A stretch of 64,000 bases of DNA from Amycolatopsis sp. NBC_01488 (GCF_036227105.1 NZ_CP109434.1:253001-317000), one strand, 5' to 3'. Shown: positions 42,141 to 50,977, numbered from the stretch's first letter. Notes: generated by a model not told the origin, from the letters alone. Program-made: numbers and translations.

Positions 42141-43093
42141 CAGTCCTTCTTCCCGAAGCCGACGAACCGGCCCTGCAGCAGGGTGATCACGACGATCAGC
42201 ACGGTGAGCAGGAACGCGCCCGCCGAGCCGACACCGTAGTTCTGGTCACCGAGCGCGGAGTCGTAGAGGTAGACCAGCGGCGGCTTCACCGGCGCGGTCG
42301 CCGTGCCGGAAAGCCCGGTGCCGAACAGGTTGTAGAACTCGTCGAAAGCTTGGAACGCGGCGATGAGGATCAGCAGCAGCACCGCCACCGACGTGTTTCG
42401 CAGCTGCGGCAACGTGATGTAGCGGAAGGCCTGCCACTTCGTCGTGCCGTCCAGTTCCCCGGCTTCGTACAGGGAAGGCGAGATCGCCTGCAGCCCCGCC
42501 AGGAACAGGATCATGTACAGCCCGACCTGCAGCCACAGCCGCAGCGTCACCACCGCGACCCAGTACACCGGCGGGCTCGTCTCCGACAGCCACGGCACCG
42601 GGTCCGCGCCGAACAGCCCGCCGAGGAAATTCGCGACACCGGACGGCAGGCCGTTGAACAGCGCCATCTTCCACACCAGCGCGGCGACGACGTACGACAC
42701 CGCGGCCGGGATGAGGAAAATCGTCCGGAAGAACGCCTTGCCGCGCTTGATGCTGTTGATCAGCACCGCGAGGCCGAGCGACGCGACGAAGGTGATCGGC
42801 ACGATGAAGACCGTGAAGAGCGCGATCGTCGACAGCGACGTCAGGAAGGCGTCGTCGCCGAGCAGGAACGCGTAGTTGTCGAAGCCGATCCAGTGGCCGA
42901 GGCTGATCGTGCCGCGGGCGTCGTTGAAGCTGAGCAGGAAGCTCCACGCGATCGCGACGTACTTGAACAGCCCCAGCCCGAGCACCACCGGCCCGGTCAG
43001 CACCGCGAACGCGCCGATCGCCCGCCAGTCCCTTCGGCGACGACGCTTCTTCGCCGCCACCGTGACCGGCGGAGCCTCCATCAGGGCCGTCAT
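42140..43093 (-). CDS. Carbohydrate ABC transporter permease (MalF type)
   Basis: This 317-residue permease has a basic N-terminus (AAKKRRRRRDWR), six hydrophobic segments and the EAA loop YEAGELDGTTKWQAFRYITL near residues 220-240. ATG 43093 overlaps the binding-protein stop (ATGA). It is part of the alpha-galactoside importer with the MalG-type permease and the lipoprotein. Confidence 0.88.
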   Translation of the reverse strand: MTALMEAPPVTVAAKKRRRRRDWRAIGAFAVLTGPVVLGLGLFKYVAIAWSFLLSFNDARGTISLGHWIGFDNYAFLLGDDAFLTSLSTIALFTVFIVPITFVASLGLAVLINSIKRGKAFFRTIFLIPAAVSYVVAALVWKMALFNGLPSGVANFLGGLFGADPVPWLSETSPPVYWVAVVTLRLWLQVGLYMILFLAGLQAISPSLYEAGELDGTTKWQAFRYITLPQLRNTSVAVLLLILIAAFQAFDEFYNLFGTGLSGTATAPVKPPLVYLYDSALGDQNYGVGSAGAFLLTVLIVVITLLQGRFVGFGKKD

Positions 43094-44379
43094 GCCAGCT
43101 GCTTGTCGACTTCGGCCTGCGCCTTCTTCGCCGCGTCGCCCAGCTCCGCGGCCGGGTCGGCCTGCCCGTTCGCGATCTTCGTCGCGGCCTGCAGGAACAG
43201 CGTCGCCGACGCCTTGTTCCACAGCCCCGAGTAGGACTTGCCGTTCTGCTGCGAGATCGTCACGGCGTCCTTCGCCGGACCGCTGGAGAACTCCGTCGTC
43301 TGGGCCGCGACCTCCTTGCGCGCCGGGATGTGGAAGCCGTACTTGACGCACCAGTCCTTCTGCAGGTCGGCGTTCTTGATCCACAGCCAGTCGATGAACT
43401 TCTTGACGGCGTCCAAATTGGCACTCTTCGCGTTGGCGAGCTGGTACCAGCCGCCGACGCGGGCAACCTGCTTGCCGGCGTCGCCGAACTTCGGCCACGG
43501 GACGACGCCGAAGTCGTCGCCGAGCGCCTTCTTGATGTCCGGCAGCGACCACAGGCCGCCCCACTGCATCGCCGTTGCGCTGTTGGCGAACGCGCCGGGG
43601 TCGGACCAGTCGGTCGGGTAGCCCTGGAGCAGGCCACCGGTGTCGTGCAGCTGCTTGAGCCCGGCGATCGCGGCGACCGCCTCGGGCGACGCGAACGCGA
43701 CCTTCTTGCCGGTGCCGTCGAAGAAGTCGCCGCCGGACGACCAGAGCAGGAGCGTCGCGGCCTCGCCGACGCCGTCGGTGCCGACGTACAGGCCCTTCTG
43801 CTTGCCGCTGGTCAGCTTCCGGGTGGCGTCGAGCAGCTCCGCGAACGTCTGCGGCGGCTGGACGCCCGCGGCCTGCAGCGCGCTCTTGCGGTAGTACAGC
43901 ATCATGACGTCGTCGATCATCTTGACGCCGTAGATCTTGCCGTCGACGGTCACGGTGTCCAGCGCGGCCTGGCTGAAGTCGCCCTTGACCGGGTCCACGA
44001 TGTCGTCGAGCGGCGCGAGCAGGCCGTTCTTGACGTTCTGGTACCGGAAGTCGCCGAGTTCGAACAGGTCCGGCGCCTGCGCGGTGAGCATCGCGGAGTT
44101 GAGCTTCGTCTCGTAGTCGCCGGCGATCCAGCTGACGTTGATCGCGATGTCCGGGTTGGCCTTGGTGAACTCCTGCGCGTAGCGCTGGACGGCCTGCTGC
44201 GTCCCGGATTCGCCGTACGCGTGGTACCACTGCTGCAGCGTGACTTTCGCGCCGGAAGAGGCGCCCGCGTTCTTGTTCAGCGGATCGCTCGTGCAGCCCG
44301 CGAGTGCGGCGCCACCGGCGAAGAGGACGGAACCGACCAGGAAGCTTCGGCGATTCAGTTTGAATGTCTCAGGGCTCAC
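43090..44379 (-). CDS. Sugar-binding lipoprotein with Tat-type signal (family 1 extracellular binding protein)
   Basis: This 429-residue solute-binding protein has the signal NRRSFLVGSVLFAGGAALAG followed by Cys, a twin-arginine motif and a lipobox (LAGC), so it is probably a Tat-exported lipoprotein. The mature part is of the extracellular solute-binding family 1 type (VTLQQWYHAYGESGTQQAVQ, APDLFELGDF). GTG 44379 has GGAG about 9 nt upstream. Beside two alpha-galactosidases its ligand is probably an alpha-galactoside. It follows the ROK gene by 11 bp. Confidence 0.85.
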   Translation of the reverse strand: MSPETFKLNRRSFLVGSVLFAGGAALAGCTSDPLNKNAGASSGAKVTLQQWYHAYGESGTQQAVQRYAQEFTKANPDIAINVSWIAGDYETKLNSAMLTAQAPDLFELGDFRYQNVKNGLLAPLDDIVDPVKGDFSQAALDTVTVDGKIYGVKMIDDVMMLYYRKSALQAAGVQPPQTFAELLDATRKLTSGKQKGLYVGTDGVGEAATLLLWSSGGDFFDGTGKKVAFASPEAVAAIAGLKQLHDTGGLLQGYPTDWSDPGAFANSATAMQWGGLWSLPDIKKALGDDFGVVPWPKFGDAGKQVARVGGWYQLANAKSANLDAVKKFIDWLWIKNADLQKDWCVKYGFHIPARKEVAAQTTEFSSGPAKDAVTISQQNGKSYSGLWNKASATLFLQAATKIANGQADPAAELGDAAKKAQAEVDKQLA

Positions 44380-44390
44380 GCAGATTCTCC

Positions 44391-45581
44391 TTAGACGCTC
44401 TCGGCGACGAAAAGACTTTGGATGGCGACGGCGGCCGCGCCCCGCGCCCACTCCTCGAACGGCAGCGGCCGGATCACCAGGCCGCAGCGGGCGGCGCTGC
44501 CGAACGCCTGGACCGCGAAGGTCCGGCGGATCTGGTCCTCGAACAGGTCGTAGGTGGCGACGCCTTCCCCGGAGACGACGACTCGCTCCGGGCCGAACAG
44601 GTTGACCAGCGCGGCCAGGCCGAGCCCGATCGCGTGCCCGGCCCCGGCGAACACCCCGCGCAGCGACTCGTCGCCGCCGCGGGCGCGGACCACGGCGTCT
44701 TCCATGGTCAGCGCGGGTTCTCCGGAGATCTCGCGGGCGCGCGTCAGGATCGCTTCGGTGGACGCGATCGCCTCGACGCAGCCCTGCCCGCCGCAGTGGC
44801 ACGGCGGGCCGCCGTCGGCGACCGGGACGTGCCCGATCTCGCCCGCGACGCCGTGCGCGCCGCGGACCAGGTCGCCGTTCACCACGAGCGCGCTGCCGAT
44901 GCCCGTACCCACCGTGACCAGCGCGAACGACGACGCGCCGACGCCTTCGCCGAACCACTGCTCGGCCACGGCGAGGGCCTTGACGTCGTTTTCCAGGGTG
45001 ACCGTGAGCCCGGTCGCGTCCTCCAGCAGCTCGGCGAGCGGGACGTCCCGCCAGCCGAGGAACGGCGAGTACCGGACGACGCCGGACGCGCGGTCGACGT
45101 CGCCGGACACCGCGACGCCGAGGCAGTAGGCGCGCTCGCGGAGGTTGCTGGTGCCGTCCGGGGTCGGGCCGGCCAGCAGCTCGCCGACGAGGTCGGCCAG
45201 CGCGCGGACGACGTGTCCGACGTCGTGGCCGGTCAGCGCGTGGTGAGCGCTGGCGCGGACGTCGGCGCGCAGGTCGGTGACCACGCCGATCAGGTCGTCA
45301 CCGGTGATCTTGACGCCGACGAAGTACTCGCGGTCCGGGCGGATCGCGAGCGGGTTGGCGGGGCGTCCCGCGCCGGGCGTGGTGCGGCCTTCGGAGGCGA
45401 GTTCTTCGAGGTAGCCGGCTTCGATGAACGGCCGGGCCGCCTTGGTGACCGCGGCCGACGACAGGCCGGTGCGCCGGGCGACGTCGACGCGGGAAACCGG
45501 CCCTTCGGTCAGGACCGTGGTGAACACGGTCGCTGCCGCGGGGCTGGTGATCGGCGCCCTTGCCGGTGCACTGCGAGGCAT
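44391..45581 (-). CDS. ROK-family transcriptional regulator of the alpha-galactoside locus
   Basis: This 396-residue NagC/XylR-type repressor has an N-terminal winged helix (GPVSRVDVARRTGLSSAAVTKA, about residues 30-51) and a ROK sugar-kinase-like domain. The domain carries the zinc-binding motif CHCGGQGCVEAIAS and GVAGEIGHVPV. It heads the importer operon and is divergent from the GH36 gene. The 58 bp between them contain a conspicuous AT-rich block, the likely operator. The inducer is presumably galactose or an alpha-galactoside (inferred). Confidence 0.87.
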   Translation of the reverse strand: MPRSAPARAPITSPAAATVFTTVLTEGPVSRVDVARRTGLSSAAVTKAARPFIEAGYLEELASEGRTTPGAGRPANPLAIRPDREYFVGVKITGDDLIGVVTDLRADVRASAHHALTGHDVGHVVRALADLVGELLAGPTPDGTSNLRERAYCLGVAVSGDVDRASGVVRYSPFLGWRDVPLAELLEDATGLTVTLENDVKALAVAEQWFGEGVGASSFALVTVGTGIGSALVVNGDLVRGAHGVAGEIGHVPVADGGPPCHCGGQGCVEAIASTEAILTRAREISGEPALTMEDAVVRARGGDESLRGVFAGAGHAIGLGLAALVNLFGPERVVVSGEGVATYDLFEDQIRRTFAVQAFGSAARCGLVIRPLPFEEWARGAAAVAIQSLFVAESV

Positions 45582-45600
45582 GGCCGGAAGGGTAGGCAGG

Positions 45601-45630
45601 ATTAATTAACTTCGTCAAGAATTTATTTTT
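45601..45630. promoter_or_regulatory. AT-rich ROK-type operator between divergent genes
   Basis: The 30 bp beginning ATTAATTAACTTCGTCAAGA and ending in a T-run are almost all A/T in a region otherwise above 70% GC. The core TTAACTT-CG-TCAAGAA has CTT/AAG half-sites, as in ROK-family (XylR/NagC-like) operators. It lies 20 bp before the ROK start and 28 bp before the proposed GH36 ATG. Confidence 0.65.
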
Positions 45631-45657
45631 CGGCTGGTCATGCCTACGCTCGTGACC

Positions 45658-47745
45658 ATGTCGCTCGTCGAACACGACCCCGCGCGCCGGCTCTGGCTGC
45701 TGCGCACCCCCGACAGCTCCTACGCCTTCCGGCTCGACGCCGACGACCGGCCGCGGCACGTCCACTGGGGCGCGCCGCTGACGCTGCCCCAGGCCGCGCA
45801 GGTCGCCGCGCGCCGCAACCCGGCCGACAGCAGCTTCGACGAGCCGGGCGACGAGCGGCAGGAACTCCCGGCCGAGGGCGGCGCGTTCTTCGGCGTCGCG
45901 GCGCTGGCCGTGCGGTACGAAGACGGGACGTCCGCGCTCGAGTGGCGTTACGACGGCTTCGCGATCGAGGACGACGCACTCGTCGTGCGCCTCGCCGACC
46001 GCCACTACCCGCTGGAACTCTCGCTGCACTACCGCCTCCGCGGCGACGTCGTCGAGCGCTGGACGTCGTTGCGCAACACCGGCGACGCCCCGATCTCGTT
46101 GCTGCGCACGGATTCCGCGTCCTGGACGCTCCCCCGGCGCGACGGGGCGCGGCTCACCCGGACGTCCGGCGCGTGGAGCGCCGAGTACGGCGTGCTGCGC
46201 GAAGCCCTGCCGGTCGGCGAAACCACGTTGACCAGCCGCCGCGGCGTGTCCAGCCACCAGGTCAACCCCTGGGTGATGCTCGACGCGGGCGACGCGACCG
46301 AGACGGCCGGCGAAGTCTGGTCGACGGCGCTGGCGTGGAGCGGGAGCTGGCGGATCACCGTCGAGCACACGCACACCGGCCGCGTCACGTGGACCGGCGG
46401 ATTCGGCCACGAGCACGTCGGCTGGTCACTGCGGCCCGGCGAAACCTGGGAGACGCCGGTGTTCGCCGGGCTCTACGTGACCGACGGCTTCGGCGGCACC
46501 AGCCGCCGGTGGCACGCCTACGTCCGCGAGTTCGTCCAGCCGCACCCCGGCGAGCTGCGGCCGATCGTCTACAACTCCTGGGAAGCGACCGGCTGGGACG
46601 TCGACGAACAGACCGAGACGTCGCTGGCCGACGCCGCGGCGAAGCTGGGCGCGGAGCTGTTCGTCATGGACGACGGCTGGTTCGGCGCCCGCACCGGCGA
46701 CGCCGCCGGGCTCGGCGACTGGACGGTCAACGAGCAGCGCTTCCCGGCCGGGCTGCGGCCCCTGGCCGACGCCGTCCACGCGCACGGGATGCAGTTCGGG
46801 CTGTGGGTCGAACCCGAGATGGTCAACCCGGACAGCGATCTCTACCGCGCGCACCCGGACTGGGTGCTGCACATGGCGCACCGCGAACGCACCACGCTGC
46901 GCAACCAGCTCGTGCTGAACTTCGCCCGCCCGGACGTCGCGGACTGGGCGCACAAGTGGCTCGACCGGCTCGTCGGCGAGCACGGGATCGACTACCTCAA
47001 GTGGGACATGAACCGGGCGTTCACCGAGGCCGGGTGGCCGTCGGGCGAGGATCCGGGACGGCTGTGGGTCGACCACGTCCGCGCGGTGCACACCATCTTG
47101 GACCGGCTGCGTGCCGACCATCCGGCGCTGCGGATCCAGGGCTGCGCGGGCGGCGGCGGCCGCACCGATCTCGGGATCCTCGCGCGCACCGACGAAATCT
47201 GGGCGTCCGACAACACCGACGCCGCCGATCGGATCACCATCCAGCACGGCTACGGGCAGATCTACCCGGCCGGCACGATGTCGGCCTGGGTCACCGACAG
47301 CCCGAACCCGACGACCGGCCGCGAGGCGCCGCTGAGCTTCCGGTTCCACGTCGCGATGGCGGGCGTGCTCGGCCTGGGCGGCGACCTGCCGCGGTGGAGC
47401 GCGGCGGAACTCGACGAAGCGGCGTCGCTCGTCGCGCTGTACAAGGAGATCCGGCCGGTGGTGCAGCACGGCGAGCTGTACCGGCTGGCGGATCCGGCGA
47501 CGTCGGCGCTGACCGCCGTCCAGTACGTCCTGGACCGCTCGGTCGTCGTGTTCTTCTGGCGACGGCCCACGGAGTTCGCCCGGCCGGTGACGCCGCCGCG
47601 TCTGGCGGGCCTGGATCCTTCCGCGCGCTACCGCGACCAGGACGGCGTCGTCCACGACGGCGCGGTGCTGCTGAGCCACGGCCTCGACGTCGAGCTGCCG
47701 GGGAGCGGATACGCGAGCGCGGTGGTGCGGCTGACCAGGGTCTGA
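45658..47745 (+). CDS. GH36 alpha-galactosidase (intracellular)
   Basis: This 695-residue glycosidase has no signal peptide and so acts on imported alpha-galactosides. GH36 marks include RPIVYNSWEATGWDVDEQ, VMDDGWFGAR, GLWVEPEMVNPDSDL, the nucleophile Asp near residue 450 in YLKWDMNR and the acid/base Asp near 518 in WASDNTDAAD. There is no Shine-Dalgarno before ATG 45658 or ATG 45640, so translation may be leaderless or begin at 45640. It is divergent from the ROK operon and shares its operator. Confidence 0.92.
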   Translation: MSLVEHDPARRLWLLRTPDSSYAFRLDADDRPRHVHWGAPLTLPQAAQVAARRNPADSSFDEPGDERQELPAEGGAFFGVAALAVRYEDGTSALEWRYDGFAIEDDALVVRLADRHYPLELSLHYRLRGDVVERWTSLRNTGDAPISLLRTDSASWTLPRRDGARLTRTSGAWSAEYGVLREALPVGETTLTSRRGVSSHQVNPWVMLDAGDATETAGEVWSTALAWSGSWRITVEHTHTGRVTWTGGFGHEHVGWSLRPGETWETPVFAGLYVTDGFGGTSRRWHAYVREFVQPHPGELRPIVYNSWEATGWDVDEQTETSLADAAAKLGAELFVMDDGWFGARTGDAAGLGDWTVNEQRFPAGLRPLADAVHAHGMQFGLWVEPEMVNPDSDLYRAHPDWVLHMAHRERTTLRNQLVLNFARPDVADWAHKWLDRLVGEHGIDYLKWDMNRAFTEAGWPSGEDPGRLWVDHVRAVHTILDRLRADHPALRIQGCAGGGGRTDLGILARTDEIWASDNTDAADRITIQHGYGQIYPAGTMSAWVTDSPNPTTGREAPLSFRFHVAMAGVLGLGGDLPRWSAAELDEAASLVALYKEIRPVVQHGELYRLADPATSALTAVQYVLDRSVVVFFWRRPTEFARPVTPPRLAGLDPSARYRDQDGVVHDGAVLLSHGLDVELPGSGYASAVVRLTRV

Positions 47746-47888
47746 TCACAGTCCACTTCGGACTACCCGGACGAGCCGGCCGACGGGACGGACACTGCGG
47801 CGGAGGCGGCGCCGTCGCGCAGCCGCAGATCGTCCTCGACGCCGTCCGGCGAGGCCGAATTGTCGGTGCCGTGAACTAGGCTGTCGAG

Positions 47889-48833
47889 GTGGCCAAGATC
47901 GCGGTGACCCGATGGATTCCCGACGACGCGGTGAAGCTCCTCGCCGAGGCGGGCGACGTGGTGGTGTCGCCCGCCGATCGGCCGTTGACGCCGGGCGAAC
48001 TGCACGAGTTCGTCTCTGGCGCTTCAGCCGTCGTCGGGATGCTGCACGACCGGCTCGACGGCGCACTGGCCGACGCAGCCGGGCCGGGGCTGAAAGTGGT
48101 CGCGAACGTCGCCGTCGGCTACGACAACGTCGACGTCCCGGCGCTGGCCTCACGCGGGATCGTCGTCACGAACACCCCGGGCGTGCTGACCGACGCCACC
48201 GCCGATCTCGCGTTCGGCCTGCTGCTCGCCGTCACGCGGCGGATCGGCGAGGGCGAGCGGCTGCTGCGTTCGCACACGCCGTGGTCGTTCCACCTCGGCT
48301 TCCTGCTCGGCTCGGGCCTGCAGGGCAAGACGCTCGGCATCGTCGGGCTCGGCCAGATCGGCCGGGCGATGGCTCGCCGCGCGGAGGCGTTCGGGATGTC
48401 GATCGTCTACTCAGGACGGTCGAAGCAGGACACCGACGCTGAATTCGTGTCGTTCGACGAACTTTTGTCGCGTTCGGACGTCGTCTCGCTGCACTGCCCG
48501 CTCACGCCGGAGACGCGGCACCTGATCGACGCGGCCGCGTTGCGCGCCATGAAACCCGGCGCCTACCTGGTGAACACGACCCGCGGCCCGGTCGTCGACG
48601 AGGCCGCGCTCGCGGACGCCCTCGAAGCCGGGGAGATCGCGGGCGCCGCGCTGGACGTGTTCGAGAAGGAGCCCGAGGTCGAACCGCGGCTGCTCGGCCG
48701 CGACGACGTCGTGCTGAGTCCGCACCTCGGGTCCGCCACGGTCGAGACGCGCACGGCGATGGCCGTGCTGGCGGCCCGCAACGTCGCGGCGGTGCTCGCC
48801 GGGCGTCCCCCGCTGACGGAGGTGAAGCCGTGA
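47889..48833 (+). CDS. D-2-hydroxyacid dehydrogenase (glyoxylate/hydroxypyruvate reductase type)
   Basis: This 314-residue NAD(P)H-dependent dehydrogenase has LGIVGLGQIGRAMARRAEAFG (GxGxxG, near residues 148-168), NTTRGPVVDEAAL with the catalytic Arg nearby, and LSPHLGSAT with the active-site His. It likely reduces hydroxypyruvate, glyoxylate or 2-ketogluconate. It overlaps the glycerate kinase gene by 4 bp, which favours making D-glycerate for that kinase. GTG start at 47889. Confidence 0.85.
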   Translation: MAKIAVTRWIPDDAVKLLAEAGDVVVSPADRPLTPGELHEFVSGASAVVGMLHDRLDGALADAAGPGLKVVANVAVGYDNVDVPALASRGIVVTNTPGVLTDATADLAFGLLLAVTRRIGEGERLLRSHTPWSFHLGFLLGSGLQGKTLGIVGLGQIGRAMARRAEAFGMSIVYSGRSKQDTDAEFVSFDELLSRSDVVSLHCPLTPETRHLIDAAALRAMKPGAYLVNTTRGPVVDEAALADALEAGEIAGAALDVFEKEPEVEPRLLGRDDVVLSPHLGSATVETRTAMAVLAARNVAAVLAGRPPLTEVKP

Positions 48834-49951
48834 CCAGGGTCGTCATCGCGCCCGACAAGTTCAAGGGCAGTCTCACCGCGGTCGAGGCCGCGGAGGCGAT
48901 CGCGCTCGGCGTGCGAGACGCGCTGCCGGACGCCGAAATCGTCTCCTGTCCGGTCGCCGACGGCGGCGAAGGCACTCTCGACGTCCTCGAAGCGGCGGGC
49001 GCGCGGATCGTCCGGCTGACGGTCCGCGGGCCACTCGAAGACCCGGTCCAGGCGCGTTATGCCGTGCTGGACGGCACGGCCTACGTCGAATCGGCGCGCG
49101 CGTGCGGGATCGAGTTCGTCGAACCGAGCCCGGCGACCGCATTGGCCGCACACACGTGGGGCGTCGGGGAGCTGCTGGCGGACGCGCTGATCCACGGCGC
49201 CCGCCGGCTCGTCCTGACGGTCGGGGGCACGGCCAGCACCGACGGCGGAGCCGGGATGCTCGGCGCGCTCGGCGCCGGCGTGCTGGACGCGTTCGGCGCG
49301 CCGGTCGGCCTGGGCGGCGGCACGTTGTCGCGGGTGGCGTCGACCGAGCTGACCCCGGTGCGGGAACGCCTCGAGGGAGTGCGCGTCGCGGTCGCGACCG
49401 ACGTCACGAACCTGTTGCTGGGCCCGTCGGGGGCGGCGGCGGTGTTCGGGCCGCAGAAGGGCGCGGGACCGTCGGAGGTGGCGTTGCTCGACGAGGCGCT
49501 GGGCCGGTGGGCGCACGCGCTTCAGGTCGGTGGCGCACCGGACGTGTCAAGGATCCCGGGATCGGGTGCCGGCGGCGGGGTCGCCGCGGGCGCGATCGCT
49601 CTCGGCGCGACGGTCGAGTCCGGGTTCGACCTCATCGCGGGGCTGACGGGCGTCGACGACGCCTTGGCGGGCGCCGATCTCGTCATCACCGGTGAGGGTT
49701 CGCTCGACGAGCAGAGCCTGAACGGCAAGGCGCCGGCCGGAATCGCCGACCGCGCGCGGTTGCGCGGGGTGCCGCTGCTGGCACTGGCCGGGCGGATCCA
49801 GCTCGATTCCGCCGACCTGGAGCGGCTCGGAGTGGTGGGGAGCAGCGCGCTGATCGACCACGCACCATCGCTCGACCACGCACGAGCCCATGCGGCGGAG
49901 CTGTTGCGGGCCCGGGCCGCGGAGCTGGTCCGTGAGTGGAGGTCCCGCTAG
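48830..49951 (+). CDS. Glycerate kinase (GarK/GlxK family)
   Basis: This 373-residue kinase phosphorylates D-glycerate (usually to 2-phosphoglycerate). It has VIAPDKFKGSLTAVEAAEAI at the start, VADGGEGTLDVL, LTVGGTASTDGGAGML in the middle, and VITGEGSLDEQSLNGKAP near residue 285. It is coupled to the preceding dehydrogenase by a 4-bp overlap. After the TAG stop, the same frame contains a near copy of the last residues (see the feature at 49974). Confidence 0.9.
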   Translation: MTRVVIAPDKFKGSLTAVEAAEAIALGVRDALPDAEIVSCPVADGGEGTLDVLEAAGARIVRLTVRGPLEDPVQARYAVLDGTAYVESARACGIEFVEPSPATALAAHTWGVGELLADALIHGARRLVLTVGGTASTDGGAGMLGALGAGVLDAFGAPVGLGGGTLSRVASTELTPVRERLEGVRVAVATDVTNLLLGPSGAAAVFGPQKGAGPSEVALLDEALGRWAHALQVGGAPDVSRIPGSGAGGGVAAGAIALGATVESGFDLIAGLTGVDDALAGADLVITGEGSLDEQSLNGKAPAGIADRARLRGVPLLALAGRIQLDSADLERLGVVGSSALIDHAPSLDHARAHAAELLRARAAELVREWRSR

Positions 49952-49973
49952 GTCGCACACGGCCCCACTGGCG

Positions 49974-50002
49974 CCCGCGCCGCGGAACTCGTCCGCGACT
50001 GG
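49974..50002 (+). repeat. Duplicate of the glycerate kinase 3' end, after its stop
   Basis: The 29 bp at 49974-50002 match 49911-49939 inside the gene at 24/29 positions. They stay in the same reading frame past the TAG stop, encoding RAAELVRDW against RAAELVREW. Most differences are silent. This looks like an old tandem duplication now left outside the gene. Confidence 0.6.
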
Positions 50003-50018
50003 CTGCCCCCGCTGACGA

Positions 50019-50050
50019 ACGGGCCTTCCGCGCCAGTGCGAAAGGCCCGT
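50019..50050. terminator. Hairpin between convergent glycerate kinase and HesB-like genes
   Basis: ACGGGCCTT at 50019-50027 and AAGGCCCGT at 50042-50050 are perfect 9-bp arms with a 14-nt loop, between the two convergent genes. It is likely a bidirectional terminator. Confidence 0.6.
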
Positions 50051-50059
50051 CCGCCGCAG

Positions 50060-50353
50060 TCAGCTCGTGTGCTGCGGCAGCACGGCGAAGGCGACTCCGC
50101 CTGCTTCGTCCTCTTGGACGTCGAGCACCTTGTCGTCGAGCAACGCCGCTGCCTGCGGTTCCAGGAAGACCTTCGGGCCTTCCTCGGCGCCCAGCACGCT
50201 GTCGCCCGCCGCGGGTTCGGGGGCGACGGACAGCGCCAGCTGGGCGCTTTCGCCCTCGGCGTTCTGGACCGCCAGGCGGAGCCCGGCTTCGCCCTCCCCC
50301 TGACTGGTCAGTGCGGTGATCGCCTCGGCGGCGGCTTCGGTCACGGTCAGCAT
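50060..50353 (-). CDS. Cysteine-free HesB/IscA-like small protein
   Basis: This 97-residue protein has a HesB/IscA-type layout, starting MLTVTEAAAEAITALT, with GLRLAV and later VFLEPQAAALLDDKVLDV. Unlike true A-type iron-sulfur carriers, it has no cysteine at all, so it cannot hold a cluster in the usual way. Such proteins are common in actinobacteria and often loosely named HesB-like or adhesin. ATG 50353 is chosen because family similarity begins there. Function unknown. Confidence 0.72.
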   Translation of the reverse strand: MLTVTEAAAEAITALTSQGEGEAGLRLAVQNAEGESAQLALSVAPEPAAGDSVLGAEEGPKVFLEPQAAALLDDKVLDVQEDEAGGVAFAVLPQHTS

Positions 50354-50436
50354 CTTCGGCCTTCCCTTCGTCGCGGTCCGATGCACTGTGGTGCCCCACG
50401 CTAGGGGCGCCCGTCCGGACGTGCAGTCTGAGCGGA

Positions 50437-50847
50437 TCAGCCTCGCCGGGCCTCGCGGATGGCGTCCGCCACAGAACCGCCGGCGTAGTCCGCGTGTTCG
50501 CGCGGGTCCGGGTCGGCGTGGCGGCGCGGGATCTCGTCGTCCGGGGTCACCGGCTCGAAGTCCGCCGGCGCGTCCTCGACGGTCTCGTCGAGCTGGTCGG
50601 CCGGGGTCACCGCGAGCGGGCGCTCCGGGACCGGCTCCGGTTCGCTGTCCGGGACCTCTTCGGCGAGGCGTTGCGCCATCGGCTCGCCTTCGCGGGCTTC
50701 TCGGGGCGTGGTGCCGAAGCGGTCGGCGGCACTCCAGCGCTCGGGCGGCTCGACGCCCGCTTCGAGGGGGTCCACGCGCAGCTCGTCCTCGTCCAGCGCC
50801 TCGCTGGGGTCCAAGCTTTCCGGTTCGGCCGCGTCACGGTCACTCAC
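50437..50847 (-). CDS. Acidic DUF5709-like protein
   Basis: This 136-residue, strongly acidic protein is probably largely disordered and has no cysteine or membrane segment. The pattern ESLDPSEALDEDEL, PPERWSAADRFGTTPREAREGE and QRLAEEVPD resembles the DUF5709 family of actinobacteria. The C-terminus holds YAGGSVADAIREARRG. GTG 50847 has GGAG upstream. Its role is unknown. Confidence 0.7.
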   Translation of the reverse strand: MSDRDAAEPESLDPSEALDEDELRVDPLEAGVEPPERWSAADRFGTTPREAREGEPMAQRLAEEVPDSEPEPVPERPLAVTPADQLDETVEDAPADFEPVTPDDEIPRRHADPDPREHADYAGGSVADAIREARRG

Positions 50848-50961
50848 TGGTTTCTCCCGGCGCGTAGGCAGTAGTCATCGCCGGTGACCTACCCGGGACG
50901 CCGGGGGCCTCAAACCCGGGCGGTGTCGCCGGGATCACATTTCTTCAACCGGTTTAACATA

Positions 50962-50977
50962 TTCACAAGTTTGTGAA
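50962..50977. promoter_or_regulatory. TTCACAA-GT-TTGTGAA inverted repeat before the GtrA gene
   Basis: Two perfect 7-bp arms with a 2-nt centre lie 20 bp upstream of the GtrA ATG, in an AT-rich patch that also holds AACCGGTT. The location suits a repressor site over the promoter. Confidence 0.45.

Noticed and set aside
47746..48153. Minus-strand frames before the hydroxyacid dehydrogenase
   Set aside because: They are Arg-rich, without motifs, and overlap the well-supported plus-strand gene.
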